Source of the DNA: Acephala macrosclerotiorum
Taxonomy: Eukaryota > Ascomycota > Leotiomycetes > Helotiales > Mollisiaceae
Length of the DNA stretch: 64,000 bases
Assembly: GCA_014904845.1 (NCBI GenBank)
Contig: MU119244.1
Coordinates: 124,001 to 188,000, forward strand
Direction: 5' to 3'
Part shown: positions 33,314-46,537 of the stretch, one piece after another
Layout of the letters: each line of letters opens with the position of its first letter
How positions within the stretch are numbered: position 1 is the first letter of the stretch
Made by a program: the position numbers and the translations under genes
The notes under the pieces: model-generated
Databases searched by the model: none
The model's input: only the letters and a program-made list of their open reading frames with translations
What the model was told of the DNA's origin: nothing

Positions 33314-34185
33314 GATCGCAGCTGTTCTTGAGGGAGATGTCGTTGCTGATGAATTGAGAGCGGGGTCTGTGTCCTTAGGTACTTGTCGCGAGTTTTGGAT
33401 GAATGAGTGGTGAACAGATCTTTCGAGAGAGGCAATATCGATCATGGAGATATCGATTATGTAGACAACTTGCACGAGTTTAAGATGTACTGGAACCAAG
33501 AAGCAGTGTGGTGGATGCCTCAACAACCTGCCTTCGTAGTGAACGCAACAGAATCGACAAAGGGAAATACATCAACAATCAACAATAACAACCACCCAAT
33601 ACCACCCAGCGGCAGCAGTGTGACATCGGCAAACAATATTGATGACAGGGAGCATCCATGAAGGGAAGCAGCAAAAAGTTGGGTATGTTGCAGTAGAAGC
33701 CGGCTGGGCTGGGCAATAAAGCCACTGGTTCCGGAATTTGGGGTACGGGATAGATACTGCATGATCTGTCGTTTTCCGGGGCCGTGAGCGAGGGTAAGGG
33801 TAAGGTTACGAAAACCTAGAGTTCGGCCCGGGTTCGGTTTAGACTGCTTCATATGGCCCCATGGGTCGTGGGGCCCCACGGGGAAAACCGCCCCATGGTC
33901 CTAATAGGGTGGGTCCTTTTAAATTTGGACCCGTGGGTTGGACCAAAATCCTAGGACCCGCCTTATAAGCTTATAAGGCTCCATTTAAATAATAATAAGA
34001 TTGAAATTTTAAATAAATTAAATTTTTTATATATTATAAATTTAAAATTTTAAAAATATTTTAAAATTAAATTATATATTAAAATTAAATTAAAAATAAA
34101 AATTTATATTTTATATATTTTTATATTTTTTTATAAATAGTAAAAACTTATAAAACTCACTATAAGTTTTAAAAATTTATAAAGT
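33314..34185. other. Upstream region and border of the AT-rich block
   Basis: Promoter side of the cysteine-cluster gene, then a GC-rich boundary at about 33850-33995 with nested palindromes (GGGGCCCCACGGGG; GGGTCC...GGACCC; CTTATAAGCTTATAAG). After about 33990 the composition falls abruptly to nearly pure A+T, about 200 bp before the LTR itself begins. Confidence 0.5.
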
Positions 34186-34190
34186 AATTT

Positions 34191-34384
34191 TATCGAAATA
34201 TATATACGTACTTATTACGTATTTTAACGAAGAAAAAACTAATATAAAATTTGAAAATATATTAATATTTTCAATTTTAAATTTAATTTTTTAAATAATT
34301 AATAATTTTTATATTTAATACGTAAAAATTACGACAATTGAACGTAATATATTAATATATTTAAATATTTTAATATTATTAATA
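34191..34384. repeat. 5' (left) LTR, RIP-mutated copy
   Basis: Begins TATCGAAATATATATACGTA and ends ATTATTAATA. It matches the right LTR base for base apart from C/G-to-T/A transitions. ACG and TCG trinucleotides mostly survive. Confidence 0.85.
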
Positions 34385-37300
34385 TTAATTAATATTTAAT
34401 TTTATTAATTAAATATAAAATAATAAAATTTAAATTAAAAAAAATTTTTATATAAAAAAAAATATATTTTTTTGAAATTTAAAAATATATATTTAATTTT
34501 TTTTCAATATTTAAAAAATTTTACGAAAAAATATTAAAAAAATTTTACGTAAAAAAATATAATTTTTTCGATATTTAAAAGTTTTATATTTTATATTTTT
34601 TTTAATATTTAAAAAATTTTACGTATAATATTAAAAATTTAAAAAAATAATTATTAGAATTTTAATTACGTTTTTTTTAATTTGCGTTTATTACGTACAA
34701 TAAAAAAATCGATTATAAAAATTTTATTTTTTTTAAATCAATAATTAAAATAATAAAAAACGTTATATATTATTTTTTTTTTAAAAAATAATAAATTTTT
34801 ACGTTATTTGAAATATATTTAAATTATAATTAATTTGAATTTTTATTTATATTTTATATTAAAACAAATAAATTTATCGAATATAAATTAATATTTTAAA
34901 ATAATAAAAATAAAATTTTTTTAAAAAATTATTTATTTTTTTCGAATATTTTTTTATTATTTAATAATAAAAACGAAAAATTACGAATATTTATTTTAAT
35001 TTTTTTTATTTTAAATAAAATTAATTTAAATAAACGTATAATAAAAAAAAACTTTTTTTATTACAATAAAAACAAATACGAAAAACAAATTAATTTCAAA
35101 AAATTGAATTTAAATAAATTTATTATAAACGAATTTATTTTATATAAATTCGAAATATTTAAAAAATTCGAATATAAAAATATTATTTTATAAGATTTTT
35201 ATATAAACAATTTTAAAAATTAAAAAATAATATATTTTAAAATAATTATTAATAATAATATTATTTGTTTAAAAAATTATTTTAAAGAAAATAATATTTA
35301 TATATTACGTAAAAAATCAAATAAACAAATTAAAAATTTTATTTAAAAATAATAATAATATATAATTAAATTAAATACGAAAATATAATAATAAATAAAA
35401 AAAAAAAATTTTAATTTTCGATTTAATTTAAAAAATTAATTACAATCAAATTCGATTATTTTAAACAAATTATAAAAATTATAATTTAAATTAAATATAC
35501 GATAAAAATTTAAATAAAAAATATTGATTATTCGATAATTAAATTTATAAAAATCTTAAAAAATATTAATTTGAAAAAACGAAAAAATAATTTTTAAAAT
35601 TTCAAATACAAATTAAAAATTATAATAAAAAATATCTCGAAATAAAAACAAAATATATATATTTTTAAAATCGTTATTTTAAAAACTTGAAAATATTATT
35701 AAAAATTTTATTAAAATAAAAAGCAAATATAATATTACAAATAAATTTTTAAATAAATATAATATTATTTATAATAAAAATAAAAAATTTTATTAAAATT
35801 AAATTTATTACAATAATAAATTTTTTAATTTTTTAATATATAATAAAACGATTATAAATTTCAAAAAATTAATTATTCGTAATAAAAAATTTATAATAAA
35901 TATTAATTGTATAATATAAAAAAAAAGAATTTAAAATTTAAAATAAAAATAAAAAATAAAAATTTAATAATTTGAAAAATTTTTATTTTAATAATAATAA
36001 TAAATATAAAAAACAATTTACAATTTTTTCGATAAAAAATTAAAATTATTTTAAATTTATTGCGATAATATAAATATTACGTAAAATATATACGAAAAAA
36101 TATTTTTAATTATATTAAAAAAATAAATATAAAATTTTTATTTAAATAAAATTTTTAATAATAATTATTTATTTAAAAAAATTATTAAATATATAAAAAT
36201 CAAATTTAAAATTTTATATATTTTAATAATATATTAAAAGAAATAAAAAAAAATTATTTTACGAAATATTATTAAAAAGAATTTTATAAAAAAATTAATT
36301 AAAAATTTCGAATTATTATTTAATAAATTATAATAAATTCAAAAAAAATAATCGAAAAAAAATCATAAAAATAATAATATAAAAAATTGTATTTTACGAA
36401 TTTATAATAATATTAAAAAATATTGTATATATTTTATAAATTTTAAAAATATATTAAAAAAAATTTAATATTAATTGTATTATATTATTTAATTAATTAA
36501 AAAAAACGAAATATAAAGCAATTAAATTTTAATATTTATTTTATCGATTATAAATATAATAAATACGAAATAAATAAAAATCGCTATAATAAACGCGATT
36601 AAAATAAATATAATTATAATTACAAAAATTAAAAATACGATAAATATAATTGAAATAATTATTCGAGAGAAAAAAAGTATTATATTTATAAGAAAATAAA
36701 TTGTTAATTTATAAAATATTTTTTAAAAAAATAATAATAAATATATAAAAAATTTAAAAATAAAATTTATTTTCGATATAAGAAATACGTTTTTATAATA
36801 GATTATTAAACTTTTTTAATTTGTAAAAAAAAAATAAAAAAATTTAATAACGAAAATAAAATGTGAAATTTTTTTGGAATAAAAAATTGAAAAAAAAAAT
36901 TTAATTTTAAAAAAAAAAAAAAAAACGATAAAAAAATTACAAAAATCAATTTTTTTATCGTAAAATATATTAATATCGAGAAATTAATTACGTAATTGAA
37001 TAATTAAAAAATATAATATTTTTTAATTAAAAACGACGTATTTCGTTTAATTGAAAAAAATTAAAATTAAATTTTTTTTTTTAATTTACGAATAAATATA
37101 TTATAAAAAAATTTCAAAATATATTATTAAATATAAACGTAATCGTTGTATTAATTATAAAATACGATCAGTTTATAGTTTTACAAAAAATTAATCTACG
37201 AATTAAATTCAATATTTCGAATCGTAAAAAAAAAATTTAATTCGAAATAAATAATATAAAAATCGAAAATATAATTAAAGTTTATATTTTTATTAAAAAC

Positions 37301-38473
37301 GTTATTTTTTATATTGTATTTTGTAATATATTATTTTTATTATTTTTAAAAAATATAAATAAATTTAAAATTTGATTTAATAACGTAAAAAATCGTATAA
37401 AAAAATATAATAATAATATAATCGTATTAATTATATATAAATAAAAATATTTATAAATTTTATTAATAAAATTAAAAAAATTTTTTATTTAATATTATTT
37501 AATAAATATAAATTTACAACGTATATATAAAAAATTTAAATATTTATTAATATAACGATTTATAAATATTTTTAATAAAATTAAATATAAAAATTTTATA
37601 TTTTAATAATTAAAATAAATTAATAAATTTTATTATTATTATTAAATAAATATAAAATCGTTAAAATGATTTAAATTTTTTTTAATAAACGATTACAAAT
37701 TTAATTATTTTATAATCGTTAATATTATATATTTAAATAGTAATACAATTTGTAAATTTGTAAATTTTATTATAAAATTTTAAAACGTATAATTTATTAT
37801 AAAAATATCGATACGATTTATATAAAATATAATTAAAAAATATTAGATTAATACGTATTTGAAATCGTTAAAAATTTTAATTTATAATATTAAAAAGAAT
37901 TTTACGTTCATAGAATTTAAACAATAAATAAAAATTGTAATAATAAAAATTAAAAATTTTTTAATAGAAATATATAATTTTATTAGAAAAATTAAACGAT
38001 ACTATATTTTATTACGACGAGTTTATACGATTATATCGAAAAAAATAATAAAATATATTATAAAAAAATAAATACTACAAATAATAATAAAAACTTATAA
38101 CGATTTAATAAAATCAAATAAACTTATATTAATTTTATTAGTATTTAAAATATATTTTAAAATTTTCAATATAAATATTTTTATATCGATAATAATAAAA
38201 AAAGTAAATACGATTTATAAAATAATAAACGAATTTCGTCGTATATAAATTAAATAATAAATTAACGATATATTAATAATAAAAAACTATTTTAATATTT
38301 TAATAATTTTAAATTTATTAATCAATTTCAAAATTCGAATTTTTAGAAAATAAAAAAAATAAAAAAAACTATATAAATTATTAATAATTACAAATAAAAA
38401 ATATATTATATAATTATTTTACGAATTAATAAATTTTAAATTAATTATAATTAAATTTTATTTTCGAAAATCG

Positions 38474-38814
38474 TTGTCGGTTACACAGGGATACTTATTA
38501 ATAGACTAGACGCAAAGGATAAGAATTTAAGTTTTATACTTTGCAATTGTTGTAATCGTTGTTCATTCTAATAGAAAGTGCGCAAGAGTTGAGAGATATA
38601 ATCTCAACTCTAGCGCAGTTGAGACTAGTCCCAATGCAGCCTAGTACTGCACGTGACTATTGTTCTAACACTGGCTAGAGTTGAGATTATATCTCTCAAC
38701 TCTTGCGCACTTTCTACTAGAATGAACAACGATTACAACAATTGCAAAATATAAGACTTAGATTCTTATTCTTTGCGTTTGACTTATTAATAAATATCTT
38801 TGTGTAATCGACAA
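38474..38814. mobile_element. Foldback/MITE element nested in the RIP block
   Basis: A 341-bp insert with two arms of about 145 bp in inverted orientation (left 38474-38616, right 38672-38814). Both arms share, in opposite sense, AGAGTTGAGAGATATAATCT and CAATTGTTGTAATCGTTGTT, around a centre of about 55 bp. The base composition is ordinary, unlike the surrounding A/T block. TCG flanks both ends (38471-38473, 38815-38817), a possible 3-bp target duplication. No coding capacity, so it is non-autonomous. Confidence 0.85.
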
Positions 38815-41619
38815 TCGTAAATTGAAAAATCGATAAAAAAATAATTTGTAAAAATTATATAAAAAAACGAAAAACTAAAAACAATAAATATAATATAAAA
38901 AAACAAAAATCAAAAAAACGATAATAATAATTATTTAATTTTAATTAAAAATTAATTTAAACGTTATAAATAATCGAAAAATATAAAAAAAAAATTTAAA
39001 TTTACGATTTATTTCAAATAAAAATATTTTGATTTTACGAATATTAATAATAATAATAACGATTTTAAAAATAATAAAAATTTTAATTAATATTATATAA
39101 AAAAAAAATTTACAATCAATATAATTTATATAACAAGCAAAAAAAAAACGAATATAAAACTCGTAATTAAATTACAAAAAAAAAAAATTATTATTATTTT
39201 TAAAAAAAATTTTAAAATTTTATAATAAAAAAAATAAAATAAATTGTTTATAAAAAACGTTTTTAGATTTATATAATATAATTTAATTATATATAAAAAT
39301 ATTTCAATTTTTACATTTAAATTAATATATAAAATTAAAAATAAAATAATAAACAAATTATACGAAAAAACGAAAATTATAATTTAAACTTTTAATAATA
39401 AATTAAAAAAATTTATTTTTATAAAAAATTTTATTATTTAATAAATAAATTAAAAAACAATTTTATAATATAATTATAAAATATTATACAAATATATATA
39501 TAATTACAAATTTCAATTTAATAAACAATTTTTATCAATTTATTAAAAAAAATAATATATTTTTATTTTAAAAAAATAATTATAATTGTAAAAAAATTAT
39601 TATATAAATTCATAGAAATAAATATTTATTAATTCGTTATATATTATAAATATTATATTTTCGAATTAAAAATAAAATTTTCAATATATAATTTTTGTTT
39701 TTTAATTAGAAAAATAAAAAAAATTTTAAAATTATCGATATATAAATAAACGATATATTAAAATTATCGATATTACAATTTGTAGATTTAAAAAAAAAAA
39801 TTTAAAAAAAAATTAAATTATAAATCAAAAAAAATATTTAATATTTATAAATCAATTAATATTTAACAATAAAATTATAATTGTAAAATAAAAATAAAAT
39901 ACGATTTAAATAAAAAAATTAAAATAAAAAAATCGAATTTATTAATTTAAAAATTAAAAATTATTTTAATTAATATTATAAATAATATTAAATTTCAATA
40001 AAAAAAAATATAATAATTTTAAATAAAAAATTAAAATAATAATAAAATAATTTATTGTATAATATTTATTATATTTTAATCGATTTAAAAATAATTAAAA
40101 TATTCGTATTTATAAATAATTTATACGTTAATAATATCAATTTAAACTCGCAAATTAAATACGTAATTATAATCGTTAATAAAATTCGAACGAAAAACGA
40201 TTTTACAATAAAAAGTAATTTAGTATATTAAAATTCTATAAAATATAAAAAAATTATTAAAAACGTTTTAACGTTTGAAATCTATAGAATAATTAATAAA
40301 ACAAATATAATAATTGTAATAATTTTTATTATTAATATAATCGCAAAATAATTCGATTTATTTAATATTTTTATTATTATTTATACGAATTCGTATTTTT
40401 TATACGATTATTTAATAAAATTAAAAATAATAAACGAAAAACGTTTTATAATTAATATTATAATTTTAAAATAATCGTACGAATATAAAAAATTATAAAA
40501 AATATAATAAATATATAAAAATAATAATTTGATAAACGTTATAATAAAATTTAATTTAAATAAAATTTTATAAATATTTATTAATACGAATAATTTTACG
40601 ATTAAAATAAAAAAAATAAATAAAAAAAATTAAAATTTTGTTTTTTTAAATCGAATAAATTAATTTATTTTGAATTAAATTTTTAAAAATATAAAAATAT
40701 AATTAATTATTATTAATTAATTATATAAATTACAAATTAAAATATTCGATTATTGATTTTATAATTTTATTATTTGATTTATTTATTTTATTATTAATTT
40801 TTTAATTTTATTAATAATAATATTAAATATAATTTTTTTATTATAATAAATTAATTTTAAAAAAATTTTATATTTTAATAAATTTTAATTTTATTAATTA
40901 AATTTTAAATTAATTAAAATATTATATTGTAAAAATTTAATCGCGTTTAAAACGCGTCGAATTATTAGTATTTTCGATAATTATATAATGTAATTAATAT
41001 TACGAATAAAAATTTGTTAATTGTATAAAATACGATTTTTTAAAATATAATATAAATAGAAAAAAAATTTATAATACGAATACGAAATAATTAAATTACG
41101 AATTTAATTATTTTTTTAATTTCAATTATCGATTTATATATTAATTAATTTTTTTTTAATTTTTTTATAAATATAAAAATAATTAAAAAATAAAATAATA
41201 CGATTTATAATATTTTTTTACAATAATTGAAATTTTATTGAATCAAATTTTATATTAATTTTACGAAAAAAAAAATTAATTAAAATAAAAATTGAAATAT
41301 ATATATAGAGAAAAAAGCGAATATAATAAGAAATTATTAAAATTGAAAAATATTTTTTGTTTTGAAATAAGTTTTTTTTTTTAAAAAAAATTATTTAATT
41401 AACGTTATACGAAAAAATTGTAATTTTATAAAAAGTTTATAATGTAATCGATGTAATTACGAGATTTTATATTTGTTTCTTTTAAACGAGCGATTTTTTA
41501 TAGTCGTTTTATAAACATTAAGCTTTTAGACTACGAGACTGTTTATTAAGTCTACGATTGAGTGGAAGGTTACGCTAGGAGGTGGACTGGGTTTCTATTA
41601 CAAAGGTAGAAATTGCCAG

Positions 41620-41813
41620 TGTCGGGATATATGCACGTGCTTATTACGTGCCCTAACGAAGAGGGAGCTAGCGTAGGACTTGAGGGTATATCAACACTCT
41701 CAATTTTAGACTTAGCTCTTTAGACAATCAACAATCTTCATACTCAATACGTAAAGACTACGGCAATTGGACGTGATATGTTGATATACTCGAGTACCCT
41801 GGTGTTACCAACA
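41620..41813. repeat. 3' (right) LTR, nearly unmutated copy
   Basis: Begins TGTCGGGATATATGCACGTG and ends GTTACCAACA. The composition is ordinary. It serves as the ancestral reference for the mutated left copy. Confidence 0.85.
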
Positions 41814-41818
41814 AGTTT

Positions 41819-42455
41819 TAAATATGTCTTCAAACTTATAGGGCCCCGCGGGGCGGTTCCAAATCTTGAGAACTCCCCCCTATGAGGCCCTATGACGCAG
41901 CCTAGTTCGGTTGTTGCGGACATTCCCTGCCTCATTTTTTTTTCTTTTCCTTAATCCTTCCTTGCTTACTCCCCGTCCCGTCCCGTATATTGGAAATACT
42001 CGACCGGAAGCTACCGTCACAGACTCCTTCTCGTCCCGTTCCTGGAACAGCTGACAACGTTTCGAATCGTGTGGAGTAATATTGAAAGCAACCATGTGAG
42101 ACTGGATCAATGGCTTTCTTAGCAAGCAATAGTCGAATGCATCTTTCGTTGAGACAGGATGTGGTGGAAAAGCCACGCCGACTACCACAGGCAACTGAGA
42201 CGAAGGGCGTGTTTTGATATATTGTTTTGATACAACTCTAGGAGTTGATGATTGGCGTCAGGTCATTGACTCCATCTCATATATTGTCCACCATCGCACC
42301 TTCTAGAGCCTCTCACTCTGTCCAGACCGTCCTCAAGTACTCGACCCCTGTACGAAGCTTTGCAGTTCAATTCTCATCCTTCAAATAATTTCCTCATCCA
42401 CACGACCGTGGTGCCTTTACCTTTCACAACCAAGCTTCAACGTCTCCTACACAAC
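41819..42455. promoter_or_regulatory. Right flank of the retroelement and upstream region of the Hsp70-like gene
   Basis: A GC-rich palindromic patch GGGCCCCGCGGGGCGG (41841-41856) adjoins the element and resembles the patch on its left side in inverted sense. The remaining 600 bp are ordinary and must hold the promoter of the gene at 42456. A T-rich run lies at 41936-41948. Confidence 0.45.
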
Positions 42456-45440
42456 ATGTCTCACTGTCACCCCTCAATGCTCAGCACTGCTGCGAAACTC
42501 ATTGTCTCTATTGATACCGGAAGCACAGCTTTCACTGTAGCATTCCGACGGAATAACGAAACTGTAACGCAAATTGTGACCAACCGGCCCGGTCACGATC
42601 CACAGTCAAGAGACAAAAGCGGGTCTGCACCACCAACTGTCTTGTACTACCCCAAGGACAGACAACCATCCTGGCAGAGGCAAGTGGAAATGGAGGAGAT
42701 TACCTCAGACGACTTTGATCCTCGTCGTAAAGTCGTTAACTTCAAGTCGGGCCTAGATAAGAAGAGCGATTCTTATCGTGGTCTCAACTCGATCGCCCAA
42801 TATATCGGCATGAAAATTGAAGGATTCGCACTTACATTCACAGTCCTCCTCTTGCGGTATCTATTCTTTGACGATCTGTCGTTCTTTCGAGAGGACATGC
42901 AGGCCGGCTTAAGGATAGAAGATGTCATCCTAATATTCGCCAAACCTCCAGCCTGGGACGTGGCCACTTATGATTCATTCAGACTTGCCGCGATGAGCCT
43001 TGGGTTCAAGAATGAACAACTAAGGTTTATCTCAGAGACTGAAGCTTTGGTGCGGGCATTCTTTGCGGAAAACACCAGAGACTCCCGCGTTGCCAAAGCC
43101 CTCAAGGTTAGTTTGCCCGATCCCGTAGCGACGAAATGGAGAAATTTATTCGACTAGAGAGGGGACATACTCTGCAGTATTGACTGTGGCGGGTGGACTA
43201 TCGTAAGGATTCCTTGTTTACACGATTGTCATTAGAATACTGATCGGTTATAGGATGTTGATAGTTATGTGGTTGTCGATTTCAACAAGGAAACGCCATC
43301 AGAAACTCGCATCAAGCCAGCAGGGCCACTGCCGCTTAGTAAGTCTCATTGTTGTTTCTATTCCTCAATATGCCTCAGTCTCCTTGTCATTACAGTACTA
43401 AGTCGACAACTAGGTGAGAATTATGGCTCAGAAACCACAGTTCTCAAATTTCAACAATTCTTGAAAATAGAGTTGGACAGAACTGGCGAATACGGCGCCG
43501 AGGAAATCGAGGAGATCTGCCGCGTGGCTGGGCGCGCCTTCAGAAGCACTCAGTCGTTGGTCGATCTCAATGACCTGAGCCGATTTTACCATCTTCGCGT
43601 CGCCGGCATCCGGGCCAATTCCAAGTCAGGGCCGCTGATGATATGGGCGAAGGACCGACTTGCGATCAACACGTGAGTAATTATTCCGAGTTGTTACGAT
43701 TTGACCAGAGAGCTAACTTACAGACACTGCAGAGCAATCTTTAAGAATTTCTATGATGAGTCCATTGATGCAATCATTGATCAAGTTGAGAAGCTCATCA
43801 AGCTCTGTGGGAAAATCCCAAGCGTACGTCCCAATCGTATGTTTTGATGAAAATGTTTAACTTAATAAAGGTCCTACTCATCGGAGGCGGATACGCGATG
43901 CTCCCGTATCTGCAGACGCGCTTCATCGATCACTTCAAGAATTTTGACGCTAACATCATCTGCCACTTTCCGGATCATCCGTAACCTGCCCATACACGGA
44001 TACATAGAACTTTACTTACGGTTATTAGGAAGCCAATGGTAGCAAGAGGTGGGGTTGATATGTGCCTGAATCCTCGACTGACGTTTTCACGACTTCTCAA
44101 GCACAGTTACTCGATCAAAACGGAATACACTTACACCAAAATCCTGCAAGATCGGCGTCCTGAGGCTGATTTTCGTCAAAAAGAAGACAAGAATGAGGGG
44201 TGTTGGAATTATATCGGGTACGAATGGCTTGGAAAGTTGGTATGTAAACTCTCATCTTGTCTATTGTTCCATGCTAAGAAATCAAGGGCCGAGAAGTTGC
44301 TCGAGATCAACAGCTGACAGTTGATGCCAATGGGATGAGAAAGCGGCGATTCAAATCCTGGGACGATTTGACATGGACGGAAACCATCGAGATCTGGAAC
44401 TTAGATCCTGGTGCGGATGAATGCACCTTGCCATCCGATGCAAGACTGGAGGCCGGTGCTGGTATGTTCTCCGTAGAGCGGGGCGAGCGAAAACTAACTT
44501 TTGAACAGCTGAGCGGATACTCATTTCTGTTGATCTCACGAAGTACTTCACCAAGCCGAGCGATGTTCCGAAGGAGAGAATAAAAGATGGATGGTACTTC
44601 ATGAAGTACAAGATTTTCTTGCAATTGTTGAATGGGGAGCGAGCAGAGTACTGGTTACAGTTTTGCAAACCTGGAGAGAAGACTCTCTCTTCAATTCCGT
44701 TGTTAGAGTGCCCGATGGACCTGACAACATTATACGAACTCGGCACTTGTCCACGAAGAAGTGCAGCCGATGAGAGCGCCGCTCATGCCAGCACTATGAG
44801 CCTCAACTCCTGTAGCGACGCACGAGAGGACAATGCGGAAACAATGACTGCTTCTGAGCAGCTCACGACGGATTTAGCCAAGGAGAATGCCAATCTTCCG
44901 AAGAGCCAACAACAACTCGACGACTCCCTGACTGCTTCGCAGCAGTTCAGAACCGAGACCCAGGGGCGGTGTGAAGAAGTTGACCTCGTTGCGAGCAAGA
45001 TTGCACGCAACAATGCCACCTTGTTGGAAAAGATGGCCGATATTCACAACTCTTCCTTGTTCGACCCATCTCCATCTCATCCGGGGCTGAAAGCAGCACC
45101 TCGTCGACGACTGATGAGCCACACACTGGTAGGCACGCCTACGGTCCCTAGGCCGAACAATCTCTCAGACATTGGGCTCTCAGTACTGAACTGTGAATGT
45201 ATCACCGAGGCATTGGCACCTAAGCCAGCTAACAAGAAGATCATACCACCAATACTCAAGGGAAAACTGAAGCGCCTCGAAAACCGTCCCGTTTTTGGTA
45301 CAGCCCAGGTCAGCAGAGTAGTTGTGGATACGGAGATCAAGCCCACTGAGTCTTCTGGTCGGGTATTGCGATCAAAAATCCCCACAGTCGCGAAAGCTGA
45401 CGACGAGATCTCGAAAAATGTGAGGTTTGCTTTCCGTTGA
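42456..45440 (+). CDS. Hsp70-like ATPase-domain protein with long C-terminal extension
   Basis: Nine exons: 42456-43106, 43158-43202, 43254-43338, 43414-43672, 43733-43823, 43871-43980, 44029-44239, 44287-44461 and 44509-45440; introns 47-75 nt; 852 residues. The actin-like ATPase fold shows phosphate-1 LIVSIDTGSTAFTVAF (about 14-29), phosphate-2 SIDCGGWTIDVD (about 225) and the adenosine motif LLIGGGYAMLPYL (near 365), then MVARGGVDMCLNP. The GGVDM block is typical of fungal Hsp70-like proteins that lack the canonical substrate-binding domain. The last 250 residues instead carry a Gln/Glu/Leu-rich stretch (coiled-coil-like) and a basic tail. Such proteins are numerous in filamentous fungi, and their clients are unknown. 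All splices keep frame, so the gene looks intact although it begins about 640 bp from the RIP-hit retroelement. The start is the first ATG in the frame. Confidence 0.82.
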
Positions 45441-46537
45441 AACCTTGTGGCCATGGAACGAGTTGGATGTTTGTTGCAAAGTCTTTGGTTTTGGAGGCGT
45501 TCTGGATTGATGGAGTTATGATACGAATGATACCTGGAATGGAATTTTTGGGAGCGAAGGAGCTCCGGTGTGGCGTTCAGGAGATAATTATTCCCGAAAT
45601 TACCAGGTAACTCATTTTCTTTTTCCCCTGGCCATGATGGATGTTCTCGTAAGAGTGCTGCTTGTGGCAACTTCAAGAGATGTTGAGTCTTAGCAAGCGA
45701 ACATTGTTCTGCCCCCTTTTTGGGTGACGGAACAGAGGGTAAAGAGATCAAGAACAACCCAGCAGTTATTCCACTTGCTTTTGTATACAAAAGACAGAAA
45801 TGAAATATGCAAAGACGCCTCATGCAACAGAATTCGTAGCCGTAGCGACGATTTCAGTCGTCCCGCTCGTAAGTCCCACAACCGTCGGCCCAGCGTTCTC
45901 AATTTCCCAGCCTGGTTCGGAGAATAGCAAAAGGTAGGGTCTGTTCGTTCAGCTTGGAGCTACCGTTCAAGCGAGGGAAAGCAATTTCAGAAGAGAAGTG
46001 GGCCATGAGTGTCCCAGGCAAGGCTGGGAGATTGGAAATGCTGGTGTACCCGCAATATTTCGACACATCTGAGGGCTTGGTAGGTGAGAATATAACTTGA
46101 GGTTAGATGCGAAGCTATTGGATGTTTCAGAGAAGTTGATGAAGGGGAAGGAGAGAAAGGGGGATTCTGGGGCTTAGCTTTGGTAACGACTGTGGTCAGC
46201 TAGACGTCACGTATGGCACCTAAATTTTTGAGCTCGTCAGCCTTGCCTCATAGAGCATATGTTCTTGTTGTGGAGAAAAGGTCTTCACGCAGCAGAGAGC
46301 ACTGAGAATTGTGGCGGGTCGCATTTCGATTTTCTAGACATTAGAAAAATCTCAATTCTCGGGGCTTCCGTCCAAACAACCTCGTAATCCTGCCCAATCT
46401 TGGAGAGGCCGAAAGTGCGATTTCACTTCCTTCTCCACTTTATTCCTACACTCTTCCAATGACCATGTCCCCGCCATCAACTCTTCACGGTCGGCGCACC
46501 ACATGAAAGTTATTCCCGATACTCTTTCTCCCGTCCA
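45441..46537. other. Intergenic region, nothing identified
   Basis: About 1.1 kb downstream of the Hsp70-like gene. The short frames on both strands have no recognisable product. Confidence 0.5.

Larger units (their letters stand above)
34191..41813. mobile_element. Full-length LTR retrotransposon, body destroyed by RIP
   Basis: The unit runs TG...CA (RIP-changed to TA...TA on the left), 7623 bp. The two 194-bp LTRs (34191-34384 and 41620-41813) align without gaps if C-to-T and G-to-A changes are allowed. The target duplication is AATTT (34186-34190) and AGTTT (41814-41818), again differing only by a G-to-A change. Between the LTRs the DNA is almost entirely A/T with no meaningful coding frame, so Gag/Pol cannot be read and Copia or Gypsy membership is undecided. 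Orientation is unknown. Mutation density falls sharply at about 41440-41560, leaving the right LTR with normal composition. Confidence 0.85.

Noticed and set aside
33781..33810. Telomere-like GGGTAA runs
   Set aside because: Only two or three imperfect units; not a telomeric tract.
39126..39356. Long A/T-coded frame inside the A/T block
   Set aside because: Composed only of residues with A/T-rich codons (I, L, F, K, N, Y); it arises from composition and has no coding pattern.
43107..43253. Stop codons breaking the Hsp70-like gene
   Set aside because: Two 51-nt introns around a 45-nt exon (43158-43202) restore the phosphate-2 motif.
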